This document shows positions 34,117 to 43,967 of a stretch of 64,000 nt of DNA, piece by piece (position 1 is the stretch's first letter; each line of letters starts with the position of its first letter). Source of the DNA: Natronorubrum halalkaliphilum (lineage in GTDB: Archaea; Halobacteriota; Halobacteria; Halobacteriales; Natrialbaceae). The stretch covers positions 1-64,000 of the forward strand of contig NZ_WUYX01000071.1 in NCBI RefSeq assembly GCF_009834785.1, written 5' to 3'. Both the position numbers and the translations under genes were made by a program. The notes under the pieces are model-generated. The model was not told where the DNA came from, ran no database searches, and was given only the letters and a program-made list of their open reading frames with translations.

Positions 34117-35769
34117 TCACTCCTCGCCGCGTCGCTGACGCAGGTTCTGTCGCGTAAACTGTGGCTTCGCCCGGATCGATTTCGGCTTGCGGAACGATCG
34201 GTAGAGTTGGATCATCACGACGACCGAAAAGGCCGCTGCGACGACCGACGCCTCGGGAGCCTCGAGCGCGTAGAGCACCCCCATCGAGAACAGCGACATC
34301 GTGAGTAACATGCCGTAGACCAGCCGTTTGGCGAGTTTGTCGAAAACGTTTTCGTCGTCTTCGACGCCGATGCGGACGTAGAGGTCGTCCCGATCCAGTC
34401 GGTCGAGCGTGCGCTCGGTCTTGGGGGCGAGCCGAGTCAGCGATTCGCCCGTTCGGCGGAGTTGTTGGCCCGTTTCCCGGACGTATTGGCGTGCCGTCTC
34501 CTCGCGATACCCCTCTTCGGTAAGGTAGACGGTCGCCGTCGCGATGAAGTCGAAGTCGGGATCGAGCGTGACACAGACCCCTTCGACGACGGTCGCGACC
34601 CGCAGGACGAGCGCGAGATTCTTGGGGAGTCGGAACGGGAAGACGTAGATCGAATCCTCGATCTGGCCGACGATCTGGTTGATCCGGTACTGCTCGACGT
34701 CCTCGCCGCGGGCGTCCTGGATGGCGATCTCCATCACCTCGGCCATCACGCCCCGGTCGGCGTCGGGGCTGAGCGTCCCGATTTCGACCAAGGCGTCGAG
34801 GATGCCATCGATGTCCTGGTTGGCGACGGCGATGTAGAACTCGATGATCTTGTCCTGGATGAACGGCTCGACCCGTCCCGACATGCCGAAGTCGTAGAAG
34901 ACGATCCGGCCGTCGTCGGTCACCGCCAGGTTCCCCGGGTGCGGGTCGGCGTGGAACACCCCGTCGTCCATGATCATCTGCAGGTACGCCCGCTGTAAGT
35001 TCTCCGCGAGGCGCGTCCGGTCGATCCCCTTGCGGTCGAGTTCCTCGACGTCGTTGATCTTCGTCCCCTCGATGTACTCCATCGTGAGCACGCGCTGGCT
35101 CGAGTGGCTCTCGACGACGTCGGGGATGACGAGCCGGTCGTCGTCGCTGAAGTTACCGCGGATTTCCCGTAACATCGCGGCCTCGCGCTCGTAGTCCATC
35201 TCCTCGCGGATCGTCTTCGAGAACTCGTCGGCCAGGTTCTCGAGTGAGAACGCGCGGGAGTCGTCGACGAAGGTGAGCAGGATCGGCAGCGACCACTTGA
35301 TCACCCGCAGATCGGCGTTGACGAGCGGTTCGATATCCGGCCGTCGGATCTTGACCGCCACCTCGGGGCCGATATCGTCCGCCCCCTCCCGGTTCGTTCG
35401 CGCCGCTTCGGTGTCGGGATCCAGCCGCGCTCGGTACACCTGTCCCAGGCTCGCACCGCTGATCGCTTCGGTCTCGAACTCGGCGAAGCGCTCGTCGACG
35501 GGCCCGATTTCGTCCTCGAGCACCCGTTTGGCGGCTGGCCACTCGGCGGGGGGCACGTCGTCCTGAAGCGCCGAGAGCACGTCGATGTACGCCGGCGGCA
35601 ACACGTCGGGCCGGGTCGAGAGCAGCTGGCCGAGTTTGATGAACGTCGGTCCGAGCGTCAACAGCGAGTCGAGTAACACTTCTGCGCGTTGGCGGTGGGT
35701 CTCGTCGTCGACTCGTCGCGAGCGGCCGAACAGGAGGAACCGACGTCGGTCGCGGGCGTAGGCGAGCAA
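34117..35769 (-). CDS. ABC1/AarF/UbiB-type atypical kinase
   Basis: A 550-residue UbiB-family protein. It carries the family-specific KLGQ motif (TFIKLGQLLSTRPD), an Ala-rich nucleotide loop (ISGASLGQVYRA), VAVKIRRP with the catalytic Lys, the HADPHPGNL catalytic loop and YDFGMSG metal loop, and two C-terminal membrane helices (about 475-520). The family supports quinone/isoprenoid lipid metabolism. The start is unusual: the frame is open and protein-like for 20 codons upstream of the TTG at 35769 without an ATG or GTG. The expected haloarchaeal N-terminus would begin at a CTG at 35829, so the true start is uncertain. Confidence 0.88.
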   Translation of the reverse strand: MLAYARDRRRFLLFGRSRRVDDETHRQRAEVLLDSLLTLGPTFIKLGQLLSTRPDVLPPAYIDVLSALQDDVPPAEWPAAKRVLEDEIGPVDERFAEFETEAISGASLGQVYRARLDPDTEAARTNREGADDIGPEVAVKIRRPDIEPLVNADLRVIKWSLPILLTFVDDSRAFSLENLADEFSKTIREEMDYEREAAMLREIRGNFSDDDRLVIPDVVESHSSQRVLTMEYIEGTKINDVEELDRKGIDRTRLAENLQRAYLQMIMDDGVFHADPHPGNLAVTDDGRIVFYDFGMSGRVEPFIQDKIIEFYIAVANQDIDGILDALVEIGTLSPDADRGVMAEVMEIAIQDARGEDVEQYRINQIVGQIEDSIYVFPFRLPKNLALVLRVATVVEGVCVTLDPDFDFIATATVYLTEEGYREETARQYVRETGQQLRRTGESLTRLAPKTERTLDRLDRDDLYVRIGVEDDENVFDKLAKRLVYGMLLTMSLFSMGVLYALEAPEASVVAAAFSVVVMIQLYRSFRKPKSIRAKPQFTRQNLRQRRGEE

Positions 35770-35845
35770 CAGCGGGAGAAACTGCCACGCGACGAGGACG
35801 AACCGCTTGTACGCGCGGAGGGAGACCAGTCTCGGTCACCTCACG

Positions 35846-36211
35846 TTAGTCGGCGTCCTCGTCGACGACGTCGATCGTCGTCTCCGTTCCCGGCGCAGAC
35901 TTGGGAAGGGTCAACTCGAGGACACCGCGTTCGACCGTCGCCGCCGCGTCCGGGCCGACCGCGTCCTGCGGGAGGGGGAGGTCGATTTCGAGAAAGAGCG
36001 ATCGGTTCTCCTCGAGGTAGCGATAGCTACTGGCGGGCTCTTTTTCGCGGTGGGCGTCGATCGAGATGCGGCCGTCCTCGACCGAGAGATCGAGCGATTC
36101 GGCCGAGACGCCCGGCACGTCGAGGACGAGCAGATAGGCGTCTTCGCTCTCGAGCAGATCGAAGAAGACGTCCTCGGAGAGATCTCCCAGTGCGTCACGG
36201 AGCGTTGACAT
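35846..36211 (-). CDS. Hsp20/alpha-crystallin small heat-shock protein
   Basis: A 121-residue small chaperone: alpha-crystallin domain from about 18 to 105, with a LLVLDVPGVS strand, SLFLEIDLPLP, and the closing GVLELTLPKS motif. It lacks the long N-terminal arm of larger oligomeric Hsp20s. I start it at the ATG at 36211. It ends near the start of the ABC1-kinase gene on the same strand and may be co-transcribed with it. Confidence 0.9.
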   Translation of the reverse strand: MSTLRDALGDLSEDVFFDLLESEDAYLLVLDVPGVSAESLDLSVEDGRISIDAHREKEPASSYRYLEENRSLFLEIDLPLPQDAVGPDAAATVERGVLELTLPKSAPGTETTIDVVDEDAD

Positions 36212-36497
36212 AGCTATCGGTTTGAACGCCGATACGAAAAAGGCCGCGGTAGCGGCCGATTCGATGGGAACGACGGGCGCCCGGATACCCGTCCGTCGGA
36301 TGGAAACGAAAGAACCCGCGAGAGCGCCGACGAGGGGAGTCCCGGAACGGCCACGGAACGGCATCCGATCCGAAGTCGATGGGACGCCAGGTCGACCCCT
36401 CGCCGGAATCGTGCGCTTCGACTTCGTATTCGGGGACGAGTTCGGCCCTCAGTTCGGTCCCCCTACGCTTTTGACGCGCGGCGACCCGAGTCAGGGT

Positions 36498-37862
36498 ATG
36501 GAAGGAGCCGACAGCGAGCGCAAGGAGGCCGGATTCAAGGTTCGAACCCCGGTCGACGAGGCGCGCCGACTGCTCAGAGAGGCTATCGTGGGGGCCCGCG
36601 ACGGCGACGACGGCGATGGTGGGGAACGGAGCGACGGCGACGGCGACGGCGATGCTGCAGACAGCGGCGACCGCCCGCGTCTAACCGGCACCGAGACCGT
36701 CGACGTCGAGCGCGCGGACGGGCGGGTCCTCGCTGCTCCAGTCACGGCCGCCCGGAACGTGCCCCACTACCGTCGGGCGGCGATGGACGGCTACGCCGTC
36801 CGCGCCGAGGACACGTTCGGCGCCAGCGACCGCTCCCCCGAAGTGCTTCGCATCGCCGAAGGTACCGGCACGGACGCCGATATCTCCCCGGGAACGGCCG
36901 CTCGCGTCCACACCGGCAGCGCCCTCCCCGACGACGCCACTGCCGTCGTCATGATCGAACAGGTGACCGAACTCGAGTCGGTCGGCGAACTCGAGGTTGC
37001 CGACGCGGTCGCGGAGGGCGAAAACGTCGCCCCGATCGGCGAGGACGTCGAGGAGGGCCAGCACCTCTACGATTCGGGTCACCGGCTCCGACCGTCGGAT
37101 CTCGGTCTCCTGCGGTCCGCCGGCTACGCGAACGTCGCGGTCGCACGGCGGCCGACGGTGGGCGTGATTCCGACCGGCGAGGAGCTCGTCGACAGCGATC
37201 CGGCTCCGGGAGAGGTCGTCGAAACCAACGGGCTCACCGTCTCTCGAATGGTCGACCGCTGGGGCGGCCGCGCGACCTACCGGGACATCGTCACCGACGA
37301 TCCCGACTCCCTTCGCGTCGCTATCCAGCGGGATCTGACGAAGGACGTGGTCGTGACGACCGGCGGCTCTTCGGTCGGCGAGCGCGACCTCCTGCCCGAA
37401 GTGATCGACGACCTCGGCGAGGTGGTCGTCCACGGCGTCGGCCTCAAACCCGGCCATCCGGTCTGTTTGGGCATCGTGGAGGACACTCCCGTCCTCGCCC
37501 TGCCGGGCTACCCCGTCGCCTGTATCGTCAACGCCGTCCAGTTCCTCCGGCCCGTCCTGCGCTGGCTCGAGGGCACCACGCCCGATCCCCACCCGACGAC
37601 TCGCGCGCGACTCGAGCGCAAGATTCCAAGCGAACCCGGGACGCGAACGTTCGCCAGGGTGGAACTCGACGAACGAACGGACGGGGCCGCGACTTCCGAG
37701 GGCGACGGCCCGCAGTTCGCGGCGACGCCGACCAGAGCGAGCGGTTCGGGCGTGCTCTCGAGCGTCGCACTCGCCGACGGATGGGTGGTCGTCGACGACG
37801 ACCGCGAGGGCGTTCCGGCGGGCGAGACGGTCGCCGTGCAGGACTGGGAGCCGAACGGATAG
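36498..37862 (+). CDS. moeA: MoeA-type molybdopterin molybdotransferase, first paralog
   Basis: A 454-residue MoeA inserting molybdate or tungstate into adenylated molybdopterin. Family landmarks: VPHYRRAAMDGYAVRAED, GSALPDDATAVVMIEQ, GVIPTGEELVD, VTTGGSSVGERDLL, GLKPGHPVCLGI and LPGYPVACIV. A repetitive Gly/Asp insert interrupts the N-terminal region around 36,591-36,675. I use the ATG at 36498 because it precedes the first conserved helix (DEARRLLREA). A longer paralog lies at 41220. Confidence 0.93.
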   Translation: MEGADSERKEAGFKVRTPVDEARRLLREAIVGARDGDDGDGGERSDGDGDGDAADSGDRPRLTGTETVDVERADGRVLAAPVTAARNVPHYRRAAMDGYAVRAEDTFGASDRSPEVLRIAEGTGTDADISPGTAARVHTGSALPDDATAVVMIEQVTELESVGELEVADAVAEGENVAPIGEDVEEGQHLYDSGHRLRPSDLGLLRSAGYANVAVARRPTVGVIPTGEELVDSDPAPGEVVETNGLTVSRMVDRWGGRATYRDIVTDDPDSLRVAIQRDLTKDVVVTTGGSSVGERDLLPEVIDDLGEVVVHGVGLKPGHPVCLGIVEDTPVLALPGYPVACIVNAVQFLRPVLRWLEGTTPDPHPTTRARLERKIPSEPGTRTFARVELDERTDGAATSEGDGPQFAATPTRASGSGVLSSVALADGWVVVDDDREGVPAGETVAVQDWEPNG

Positions 37863-37981
37863 TCGAAACCAACAACCGATCCTCGCAGTCGATCCTGTGG
37901 CGTTTAGGCCCCTCTCGGGCAGCAGTGTCCGTCGAACACCACCATCGTTTAATACAGACCTGTGTGTACGTCCGTATTACC

Positions 37982-38122
37982 ATGGATATGGACGAATTCC
38001 TCGAGGGAGAGTCGCTCACTGGACAGCAGGCCATACTCATTTTCTTCGCCTTCCTGCTATTGGTCATTCTCGCGGGCATACTGCTCGTCATCTTCAGCGA
38101 TACGTTCCAGGCGATCGTTTAA
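37982..38122 (+). CDS. Small single-span membrane protein
   Basis: A 46-residue protein: acidic N-terminal 16 residues (MDMDEFLEGESLTG) then a strongly hydrophobic helix of about 24 residues and a short tail. Such short single-pass proteins recur in haloarchaea. An ATG in a good context and a compact helix support it; function unknown. Confidence 0.6.
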   Translation: MDMDEFLEGESLTGQQAILIFFAFLLLVILAGILLVIFSDTFQAIV

Positions 38123-38183
38123 CTGATCAACTCCGGCGATCCGTCGGAACGTGACGCGAACGGTCGGTCCCGCAAGGGCGGCA

Positions 38184-39332
38184 TCATTGACTCCCGTCGC
38201 CGTCAGACCGTATCGCGAGCCGAACCGCGTCCGCGAGCGCGTTCACCCGGGCGACGTGTTCGTACGATCCGTCCCGGACCCCGTTCGTAACGTAGGCGAA
38301 GCCGATGTTCTTCTCGGGATCCGCCCACCCCACGCTACTGCCGAGTCCGGCGTGGCCGAACACGCGCTCGGGCGAGAGCGTTCCGTAGGGTGCGACCGTC
38401 GTGCCACCCTTCCAGAAGCCGAGGGCGAACCGTCCCTCCCGACCGAGGGTTCCGTCCGCGTCCGTCTCGGCCTCGAGTGCCGTCATCCGTTCGACGGTCT
38501 CGGGCGAGAGGAATTGCGTGCCCTCGAGTTCCCCGTCGTTGGCGAGACAGGCGTAGAAGCGGGCCATGTCGCCGGCGGTCCCGATGCCGTTGGCGGCGGG
38601 GATGACGGCCCGATGAATTTCCTCCAGGTTGAACGGCTCCGCGACTTCGGCGTTCTTCCCGAGTCCTTCGCCCGGATCGCGACAGCGATCGAACGGCTCG
38701 AAGCCGACCAGCGTCGCGACGTCGTCGGGTTCGTCCTCCCGTAGCCCGATGCCGGTGTCGGCCATTCCGAGGGGGTCGAACACGCGCTCGCGGGCGGCTT
38801 CCTCGATCGGCGTCCCCGACACCCGACGAACGAGTTCGCCGACCAGCCAGCCGAACGTGAGGGCGTGGTAGGCCGGCTGTTCGCCCGGCGGGAAATTCGG
38901 CTCCATCGACTCGAGGTGCTCGACCACGGCGTCCCAGTCGCTCCAGCGCTCGGGCCGGTCGTCGAGTTCGCTCTGGTTGAGTCCGGCGGTGTGGCTGAGC
39001 ACCTGTCGGACGGTGATCTCGGCTTTCTCGGTTCCCTCGTCGGCGAACTCGGGCCAGTGCTCGACGACACGGTCGTCGTACGCGAGTTCGCCTTCGTCGA
39101 CGAGCGAGTGCAGCGTCGCGGCCGCGTACGGTTTCGTACAGGAAAAGAGGAGGTGACGCTGGTCGGCCGTCTCCTCGTCGCCGTCCGGTCCGGTCGTGCC
39201 GCCCGCGAGGTCGAGCACTCGTTCGCCGTCGACGTAGACTGCCAACTGGGCACCGTGGTGGAGGCCGACCGCGAGATGGCGATCGAACAGATCGGCGATC
39301 CGTTCTCGAGCAGTATCGTCAATCAGTGGCAT
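38184..39332 (-). CDS. Serine beta-lactamase/esterase-like hydrolase
   Basis: A 382-residue class-C-type serine hydrolase. The nucleophile motif S-x-x-K is SCTK, Tyr of the second motif is in PAYHALTFGWL, and HAGLGSS stands for the third (H/K)-x-G motif. It has no signal peptide, so a cytosolic esterase or D-aminopeptidase-like role is more likely than antibiotic resistance. The start ATG at 39332 removes a non-conserved leader. Confidence 0.88.
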   Translation of the reverse strand: MPLIDDTARERIADLFDRHLAVGLHHGAQLAVYVDGERVLDLAGGTTGPDGDEETADQRHLLFSCTKPYAAATLHSLVDEGELAYDDRVVEHWPEFADEGTEKAEITVRQVLSHTAGLNQSELDDRPERWSDWDAVVEHLESMEPNFPPGEQPAYHALTFGWLVGELVRRVSGTPIEEAARERVFDPLGMADTGIGLREDEPDDVATLVGFEPFDRCRDPGEGLGKNAEVAEPFNLEEIHRAVIPAANGIGTAGDMARFYACLANDGELEGTQFLSPETVERMTALEAETDADGTLGREGRFALGFWKGGTTVAPYGTLSPERVFGHAGLGSSVGWADPEKNIGFAYVTNGVRDGSYEHVARVNALADAVRLAIRSDGDGSQ

Positions 39333-39532
39333 ACCACACGACTTCAGGGGAAGGACCGTAATCGTTCCGTTCAGAGATTCGTCTGTAGCTGCTGAAACGA
39401 ATTGTACGCTGATCACAGAGCCATCATGCGATTAGGTGTGCAGTGACTTTCAGCAACGACTATCGCTTTGATCGGGTGAAACGCCGCAGACGGCGAGATA
39501 CGTTACGTCTCCGGCCGAACCGCCGCTCGAGC

Positions 39533-41011
39533 CTAATCGCTCGGCTGAGAGTCGGGCCGGTACGACCGACTGACGACCTTCCAGGTTCCGGTCTCGAACC
39601 GGTAGTAGGTGACGGCGGCGGGCACGAACGTCTCGAGGATCAAGGCGGCGTACAGCGCCTCGATGCCTAGTGGCGTGATGGCCTCGAGATACGGAATCGG
39701 GACCGAGACGGCCCCGAGGAAGGCGATAGGGAGCGCAAAGAGGTACAGACCGAGTACTTGCCCGTAGAACGGCCAGCGGGTGTCGCCGCTGGCGCGGAGC
39801 GGACCGGTCGCGCCGCCGCTGATGCCGCGGAAGACGACGCTGACGCAGGCGACGGCGATGAACGTCGTCACGAGCGGCAGGATCGACGGGTCGTCCACGA
39901 AGACGCGGCCCACCTGCTCGGCGAAGACGAAGACGAACGTCGCGCTGACGAGGTAGACGCTGGTGCCGAACCAGAGCACTTCCCGGCCGTACGTGTCGGC
40001 GTCCCGTTCGTCGCCGGTGCCGAGTTCCTGTCCGACCAGACTGCTCGAGGCGAGCGAGAAGCCCCAACCGGGCGTGTCCATCAGGTCCCGGACGCGGCGG
40101 GCGACGACGTAGGCGGCGAGGACGTTCGGGCCGAACAGCGCGACGATCGCGAGCATCGGGAACTGTGCGCCCCGCCGAGCGACGTTCGTAAAGACCAGCG
40201 GCGTGCCGATGCTGAGAACGTCGCGGATATCGCTGACCGACGTCAGCGGCCACGCGAGGCTGACCGCGACGGGGAATTCGCCGATCAGCGGCAGACGACC
40301 GAACGCGAAGCCGGTGACGAACGCGACCAGCACGAGGACGTTCGCGACGACCGTGCCGATCGCCGCGCCGACGACGCCCATCCCCAGTCCGAAGATAAGC
40401 GCCGCGTTGAGTCCGACGTTGACGATTGCACCGCTCGCACGGAGCACCATCGGCGTCCACGCGTCGTCGGCACCGACGAGCGTTCGACTCCCGATGAGAT
40501 TCAGCGCTGCGAACGGCACGCCGATGGCGACGACCCGGAGGTAGTCCGCGCCGTAGGCGATCGACGCGCTATCGCTCCCGACGAGCGCGATCAGTCCCTC
40601 GGGAACCATCCAGTACAGCGCGGCCAGCGGGAGCGTGATCGCGGCGACGACGACCCCGCTCGTCGTTACCGCAAGCGAGAGGCTTTCGGCGGTACCGCCG
40701 GTGTAGCGCTGGGAGACTAAGCCGATCGTGGCGCCGGCGATTCCGCCGCCGAAGCCGAACGCCAGCCCCCAGTAGGGCGTCGCGAGTCCGATCCCAGCGA
40801 TCGCTGCCGGTCCGAGCGCGATCCCGACCATCGCGACGTCCGCCGCGGACTTGGACATCCGGGCGAGGCCCGTCATGATCCGCGGCCAGGCGAGGTCGGT
40901 CGTGCGCTCGGCGCGTCGCGGATCGATCACCCCGAACCGCCCGAGGAGGTAGCCGACCGCGAGCAGGAGCCATCGGAACGGATTCGGAAGATCGCTCCAT
41001 CGAAAAGACAC
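39533..41011 (-). CDS. MATE-family multidrug/sodium antiporter
   Basis: A 492-residue integral membrane protein with about 12 transmembrane helices in two halves. Each half begins with an ADVAMVGIALGP- or GTPLVFTNVARRG-like segment typical of MATE carriers that export cationic drugs or flavins in exchange for Na+ or H+. I start it at the GTG at 41011, which begins just before the first helix; the longer frame upstream overlaps the divergent molybdenum-cofactor gene region and is not conserved in style. Confidence 0.88.
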   Translation of the reverse strand: MSFRWSDLPNPFRWLLLAVGYLLGRFGVIDPRRAERTTDLAWPRIMTGLARMSKSAADVAMVGIALGPAAIAGIGLATPYWGLAFGFGGGIAGATIGLVSQRYTGGTAESLSLAVTTSGVVVAAITLPLAALYWMVPEGLIALVGSDSASIAYGADYLRVVAIGVPFAALNLIGSRTLVGADDAWTPMVLRASGAIVNVGLNAALIFGLGMGVVGAAIGTVVANVLVLVAFVTGFAFGRLPLIGEFPVAVSLAWPLTSVSDIRDVLSIGTPLVFTNVARRGAQFPMLAIVALFGPNVLAAYVVARRVRDLMDTPGWGFSLASSSLVGQELGTGDERDADTYGREVLWFGTSVYLVSATFVFVFAEQVGRVFVDDPSILPLVTTFIAVACVSVVFRGISGGATGPLRASGDTRWPFYGQVLGLYLFALPIAFLGAVSVPIPYLEAITPLGIEALYAALILETFVPAAVTYYRFETGTWKVVSRSYRPDSQPSD

Positions 41012-41219
41012 GAACGCGAATTCAGTTTCTGGCAATAAAGGACTTGATATCGGCGAATACACCGAGAGATGTTCGCATTTTCTCGGTATTTTACACCATG
41101 ATCGTTCATCGGGGTTGCGAGATGTCCGTCCGTGACACACGCTCATCGGTTCATCTCGTGTCTCCGCTTCGTCGGCGGAGTCGACCGACGTTTTTACCCC
41201 CGGCGCGCCAACTGCGGGT

Positions 41220-43082
41220 ATGGAACGCAAGGAGTTTCGCGATCTCGCATCCCCCGACGAGGCGCGCGAGGCGATCGACTCGCTCTCGCTCGAGGGCGGC
41301 ATCGACCGCGTCTCGCTCGAGGCGGCCCGCGGCCGGGTGCTCGTAGCGCGACTGGACGCCGAACTCGACGTCCCGGGGTTCGACCGGGCGAGTTTGGACG
41401 GCTACGCCCTCCGAGCGCGGGACACGTTCGGGGCCGACGAAGCCGATCCGGCGCGACTCGAGGTCGTCGGCGAGGTTCACGCGGGCGAGGAGCCGTCGAT
41501 CGAACTCGAGGACGGCCAAGCCGCCGAAATCTCGACCGGTGCGGTGATGCCGTCCGGCGCGGACGCGATGGTTCCGGTCGAGCGGACCGATACGGACGCT
41601 GGCGGCGACGCGGTGCTGATCCGCACCTCGGTCGCCCCCGGCGACAACGTCATGTTCGCCGGCGCCGACGTCGCCGCGGGCGAGCGCGCGCTCGGACCCG
41701 GAACGCAGATTACGCCCCGCGATATCGGCCTGCTGTCCGCACTCGGCGTCGACGAGGTGCCCGTTCGCGCGAAGCCTCGAGTCGGCATCGTCTCGACGGG
41801 CGACGAACTCGTCCGACCGGGCGGTGACCTCGAGAGCGAACGCGGCGAGATCTACGACGTCAACAGCTACACGATCGCCGCGGGGGTCGAAGACGCCGGC
41901 GGCGAGGCGGTGCTCTATCCCCACGCCGGCGACGAACAGGACGAGATGGAAGCGGTACTCAGGACCGCGGCCGACGAGTGCGACCTCGTGCTCTCCTCGG
42001 GATCGACCAGCGCGAGCGCGGTCGACGTCATCTACCGGGTCATCGAAGAGCAGGGCGACCTGCTGTTACACGGCGTCAGCGTCAAGCCGGGAAAGCCGAT
42101 GCTCGTCGGTCGATTGAACGATTCGGCGTACGTCGGCCTCCCCGGCTACCCCGTCTCCGCGATGATGGTCTTTCGAACGTTCGTCGCGCCCGCGATCCGC
42201 GCGGCCGCGGGGCTGCCCGAGCCGAAGGCGGCGACGGTTTCCGGAACGCTGGCCAGACAGGAGCGCTACGACGAAGGGCGACTGCGGCTCATGCCCGTCG
42301 GGCTGGTTCAGAACGGCGACGGCGAGACGCTCGTGTATCCCGTCGACAAGGGTAGCGGCGCGACGACCAGCCTCGCCGAAGCCGACGGCGTCGTCACCGT
42401 CGACCCCGGAACCGACTACCTCGAGGCGGGCGAAGCCGTCACGGTCCAACTCTTTTCGCCGGACGTCCGGCCGCCCACACTGCTCGGCGTCGGCGAGGAC
42501 GATCCGACGCTGAATCGGTTGCTCGACGGCCTCGAGAACCCCCGGTACCTGTCGGTCGGCACCCGACCCGGACTGCGACGGCTCCGGGAGGAAGTGCCGG
42601 ACGTGGCCGTTGCAGCGGGGCCGCTCGACCGCGAGGTCGACGCCGACGAACTCGGCCGCTGGAGCCGCGAGTGGGGTCTGATCGTGCAGGCCGGCAACCC
42701 CCACGAACTCGAGGATTTGTCCGATCTGGTTGACCGCGACCTGCGCTTTGTCAACCGGACGACCGACTCGGGGCTGCGCTCGAGCCTCGAGGTCGCCGTC
42801 GACGATCTCGCGGCCGATCGCGACGCCGGCACGGGCGAGATTCGCGAGGCCATCGAGGGCTTCGACCTCGGACTCCGCGCCCACGAGAGTCCTGCGCGGA
42901 AGGTTATCGCAGGCGACGCCGACGTCGGCCTCGGACTCCGCCAGACGGCCGAACGGCTCGACCTCGGCTTCGTCTCTATCGGCGAGCAACCGGTTCGGGT
43001 GCTTGCAAATCCCGACCGGACGGCGAAACCCGGCGTTCGGGAACTCGCGACGGCACTCGAAGACGTGGCTGGCGACAGCTGA
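41220..43082 (+). CDS. moeA: MoeA paralog fused to a PBP-like domain
   Basis: A 620-residue protein. Residues 1-400 are a MoeA domain (FDRASLDGYALRARDTFG, GAVMPSGADAMVPVER, GIVSTGDELVRPG, LSSGSTSASAVD, SVKPGKPMLVGR, LPGYPVSAMM). Residues 410-620 form a periplasmic-binding-protein-like fold (VAAGPLDREVDADELG, RKVIAGDADVGLGLRQTAERLDLGFVSIGEQPVRVL). This fusion is a recognised archaeal type. The second domain may bind molybdate or tungstate or discriminate between them. It is one of two MoeA genes within 5 kb. Confidence 0.9.
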   Translation: MERKEFRDLASPDEAREAIDSLSLEGGIDRVSLEAARGRVLVARLDAELDVPGFDRASLDGYALRARDTFGADEADPARLEVVGEVHAGEEPSIELEDGQAAEISTGAVMPSGADAMVPVERTDTDAGGDAVLIRTSVAPGDNVMFAGADVAAGERALGPGTQITPRDIGLLSALGVDEVPVRAKPRVGIVSTGDELVRPGGDLESERGEIYDVNSYTIAAGVEDAGGEAVLYPHAGDEQDEMEAVLRTAADECDLVLSSGSTSASAVDVIYRVIEEQGDLLLHGVSVKPGKPMLVGRLNDSAYVGLPGYPVSAMMVFRTFVAPAIRAAAGLPEPKAATVSGTLARQERYDEGRLRLMPVGLVQNGDGETLVYPVDKGSGATTSLAEADGVVTVDPGTDYLEAGEAVTVQLFSPDVRPPTLLGVGEDDPTLNRLLDGLENPRYLSVGTRPGLRRLREEVPDVAVAAGPLDREVDADELGRWSREWGLIVQAGNPHELEDLSDLVDRDLRFVNRTTDSGLRSSLEVAVDDLAADRDAGTGEIREAIEGFDLGLRAHESPARKVIAGDADVGLGLRQTAERLDLGFVSIGEQPVRVLANPDRTAKPGVRELATALEDVAGDS

Positions 43083-43251
43083 GAACGACCCATACGGGTC
43101 GCTGTCACCGTGTCTCGGGACGACCGCGAGCGGTCTTGCGGTCGCGGCGGAACTGACATACAGCGGTCCGTACGGAACGGCGTATCAGCGTCTCTGACAC
43201 TCACGCTCGACGGAATAGCGCTTTTTACGCCAGCGCGGTGTATGTGTCACG

Positions 43252-43905
43252 ATGTCAACGATAGCCGAGTTCCGGCTACCAGCCGCGGAGACGACACTGG
43301 GAACGGCGGTCGAGCACGCGCCCGACGCCACGTTCGAACTCGAGTCCTCGGTGTCGAAAACACGGCCGTCCCTCTGGGTATCCGGCGTCGACCGCAACAC
43401 GGTCGAACGCGCCTTCGAGGCTGACTCGTCGGTCGAAGGCTACGATCTGCTCGTCGAAAGCCAGTCGCGACTGCTGTACGACGTGAACTTCGTCGACGAT
43501 ACGGTCCGGCTCCGGGACGAACTGCTGGCAGACGGCGGCTCCCTGCTCGAGATGTGGGGGACCGACGGCTGGTGGCAGGTCCGGGTCCGGTTTCGCAACC
43601 GAGAGGCGCTCGTCGAGGCCCACGACCGACTCGAGGACGCCGGAATCTCCGTTGACCTGCGGCGCGTGACCGACGTGACCGACGTTGCGGAGAACGAGAC
43701 GCGGCTAACGCCCGAACAACAGGAAGCGCTCGAGGCCGCACTCGAACACGGTTACTTCGAGATTCCGCGCGGCATCTCGATGGAGGAATTGGCCGGCGAA
43801 CTGGGGATTTCCCATCAGGCGCTCTCCGAGCGGTTCCGTCGCGCCTACGAGACGCTAGTCGACGACGAACTCCAACCCGCGGGAGAGCACTCGAACGCCG
43901 AGTGA
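43252..43905 (+). CDS. HTH-10/Bat-type transcriptional regulator
   Basis: A 217-residue haloarchaeal regulator: an N-terminal sensory half with strands (AEFRLPAAETTLG onward) and a C-terminal HTH-10 domain (LTPEQQEALEAALEHGYFEIPRG, then EELAGELGISHQALSERFRRA). It resembles the C-terminal part of the bacterio-opsin activator. A T-rich TATA-like stretch (cttttta) lies about 23-30 bp upstream of the ATG. The target is unknown. Confidence 0.9.
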   Translation: MSTIAEFRLPAAETTLGTAVEHAPDATFELESSVSKTRPSLWVSGVDRNTVERAFEADSSVEGYDLLVESQSRLLYDVNFVDDTVRLRDELLADGGSLLEMWGTDGWWQVRVRFRNREALVEAHDRLEDAGISVDLRRVTDVTDVAENETRLTPEQQEALEAALEHGYFEIPRGISMEELAGELGISHQALSERFRRAYETLVDDELQPAGEHSNAE

Positions 43906-43967
43906 GCGTGCTAAGTGAAACTGCGCGGCCAACGTTTACGACGCGGAGCGTCGTCCGTAGCCGTAGC

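Noticed and set aside
38184-39332. Antibiotic-resistance beta-lactamase
   Set aside because: The SCTK motif is present, but there is no signal peptide and haloarchaea have no peptidoglycan, so an esterase/peptidase role is more likely.
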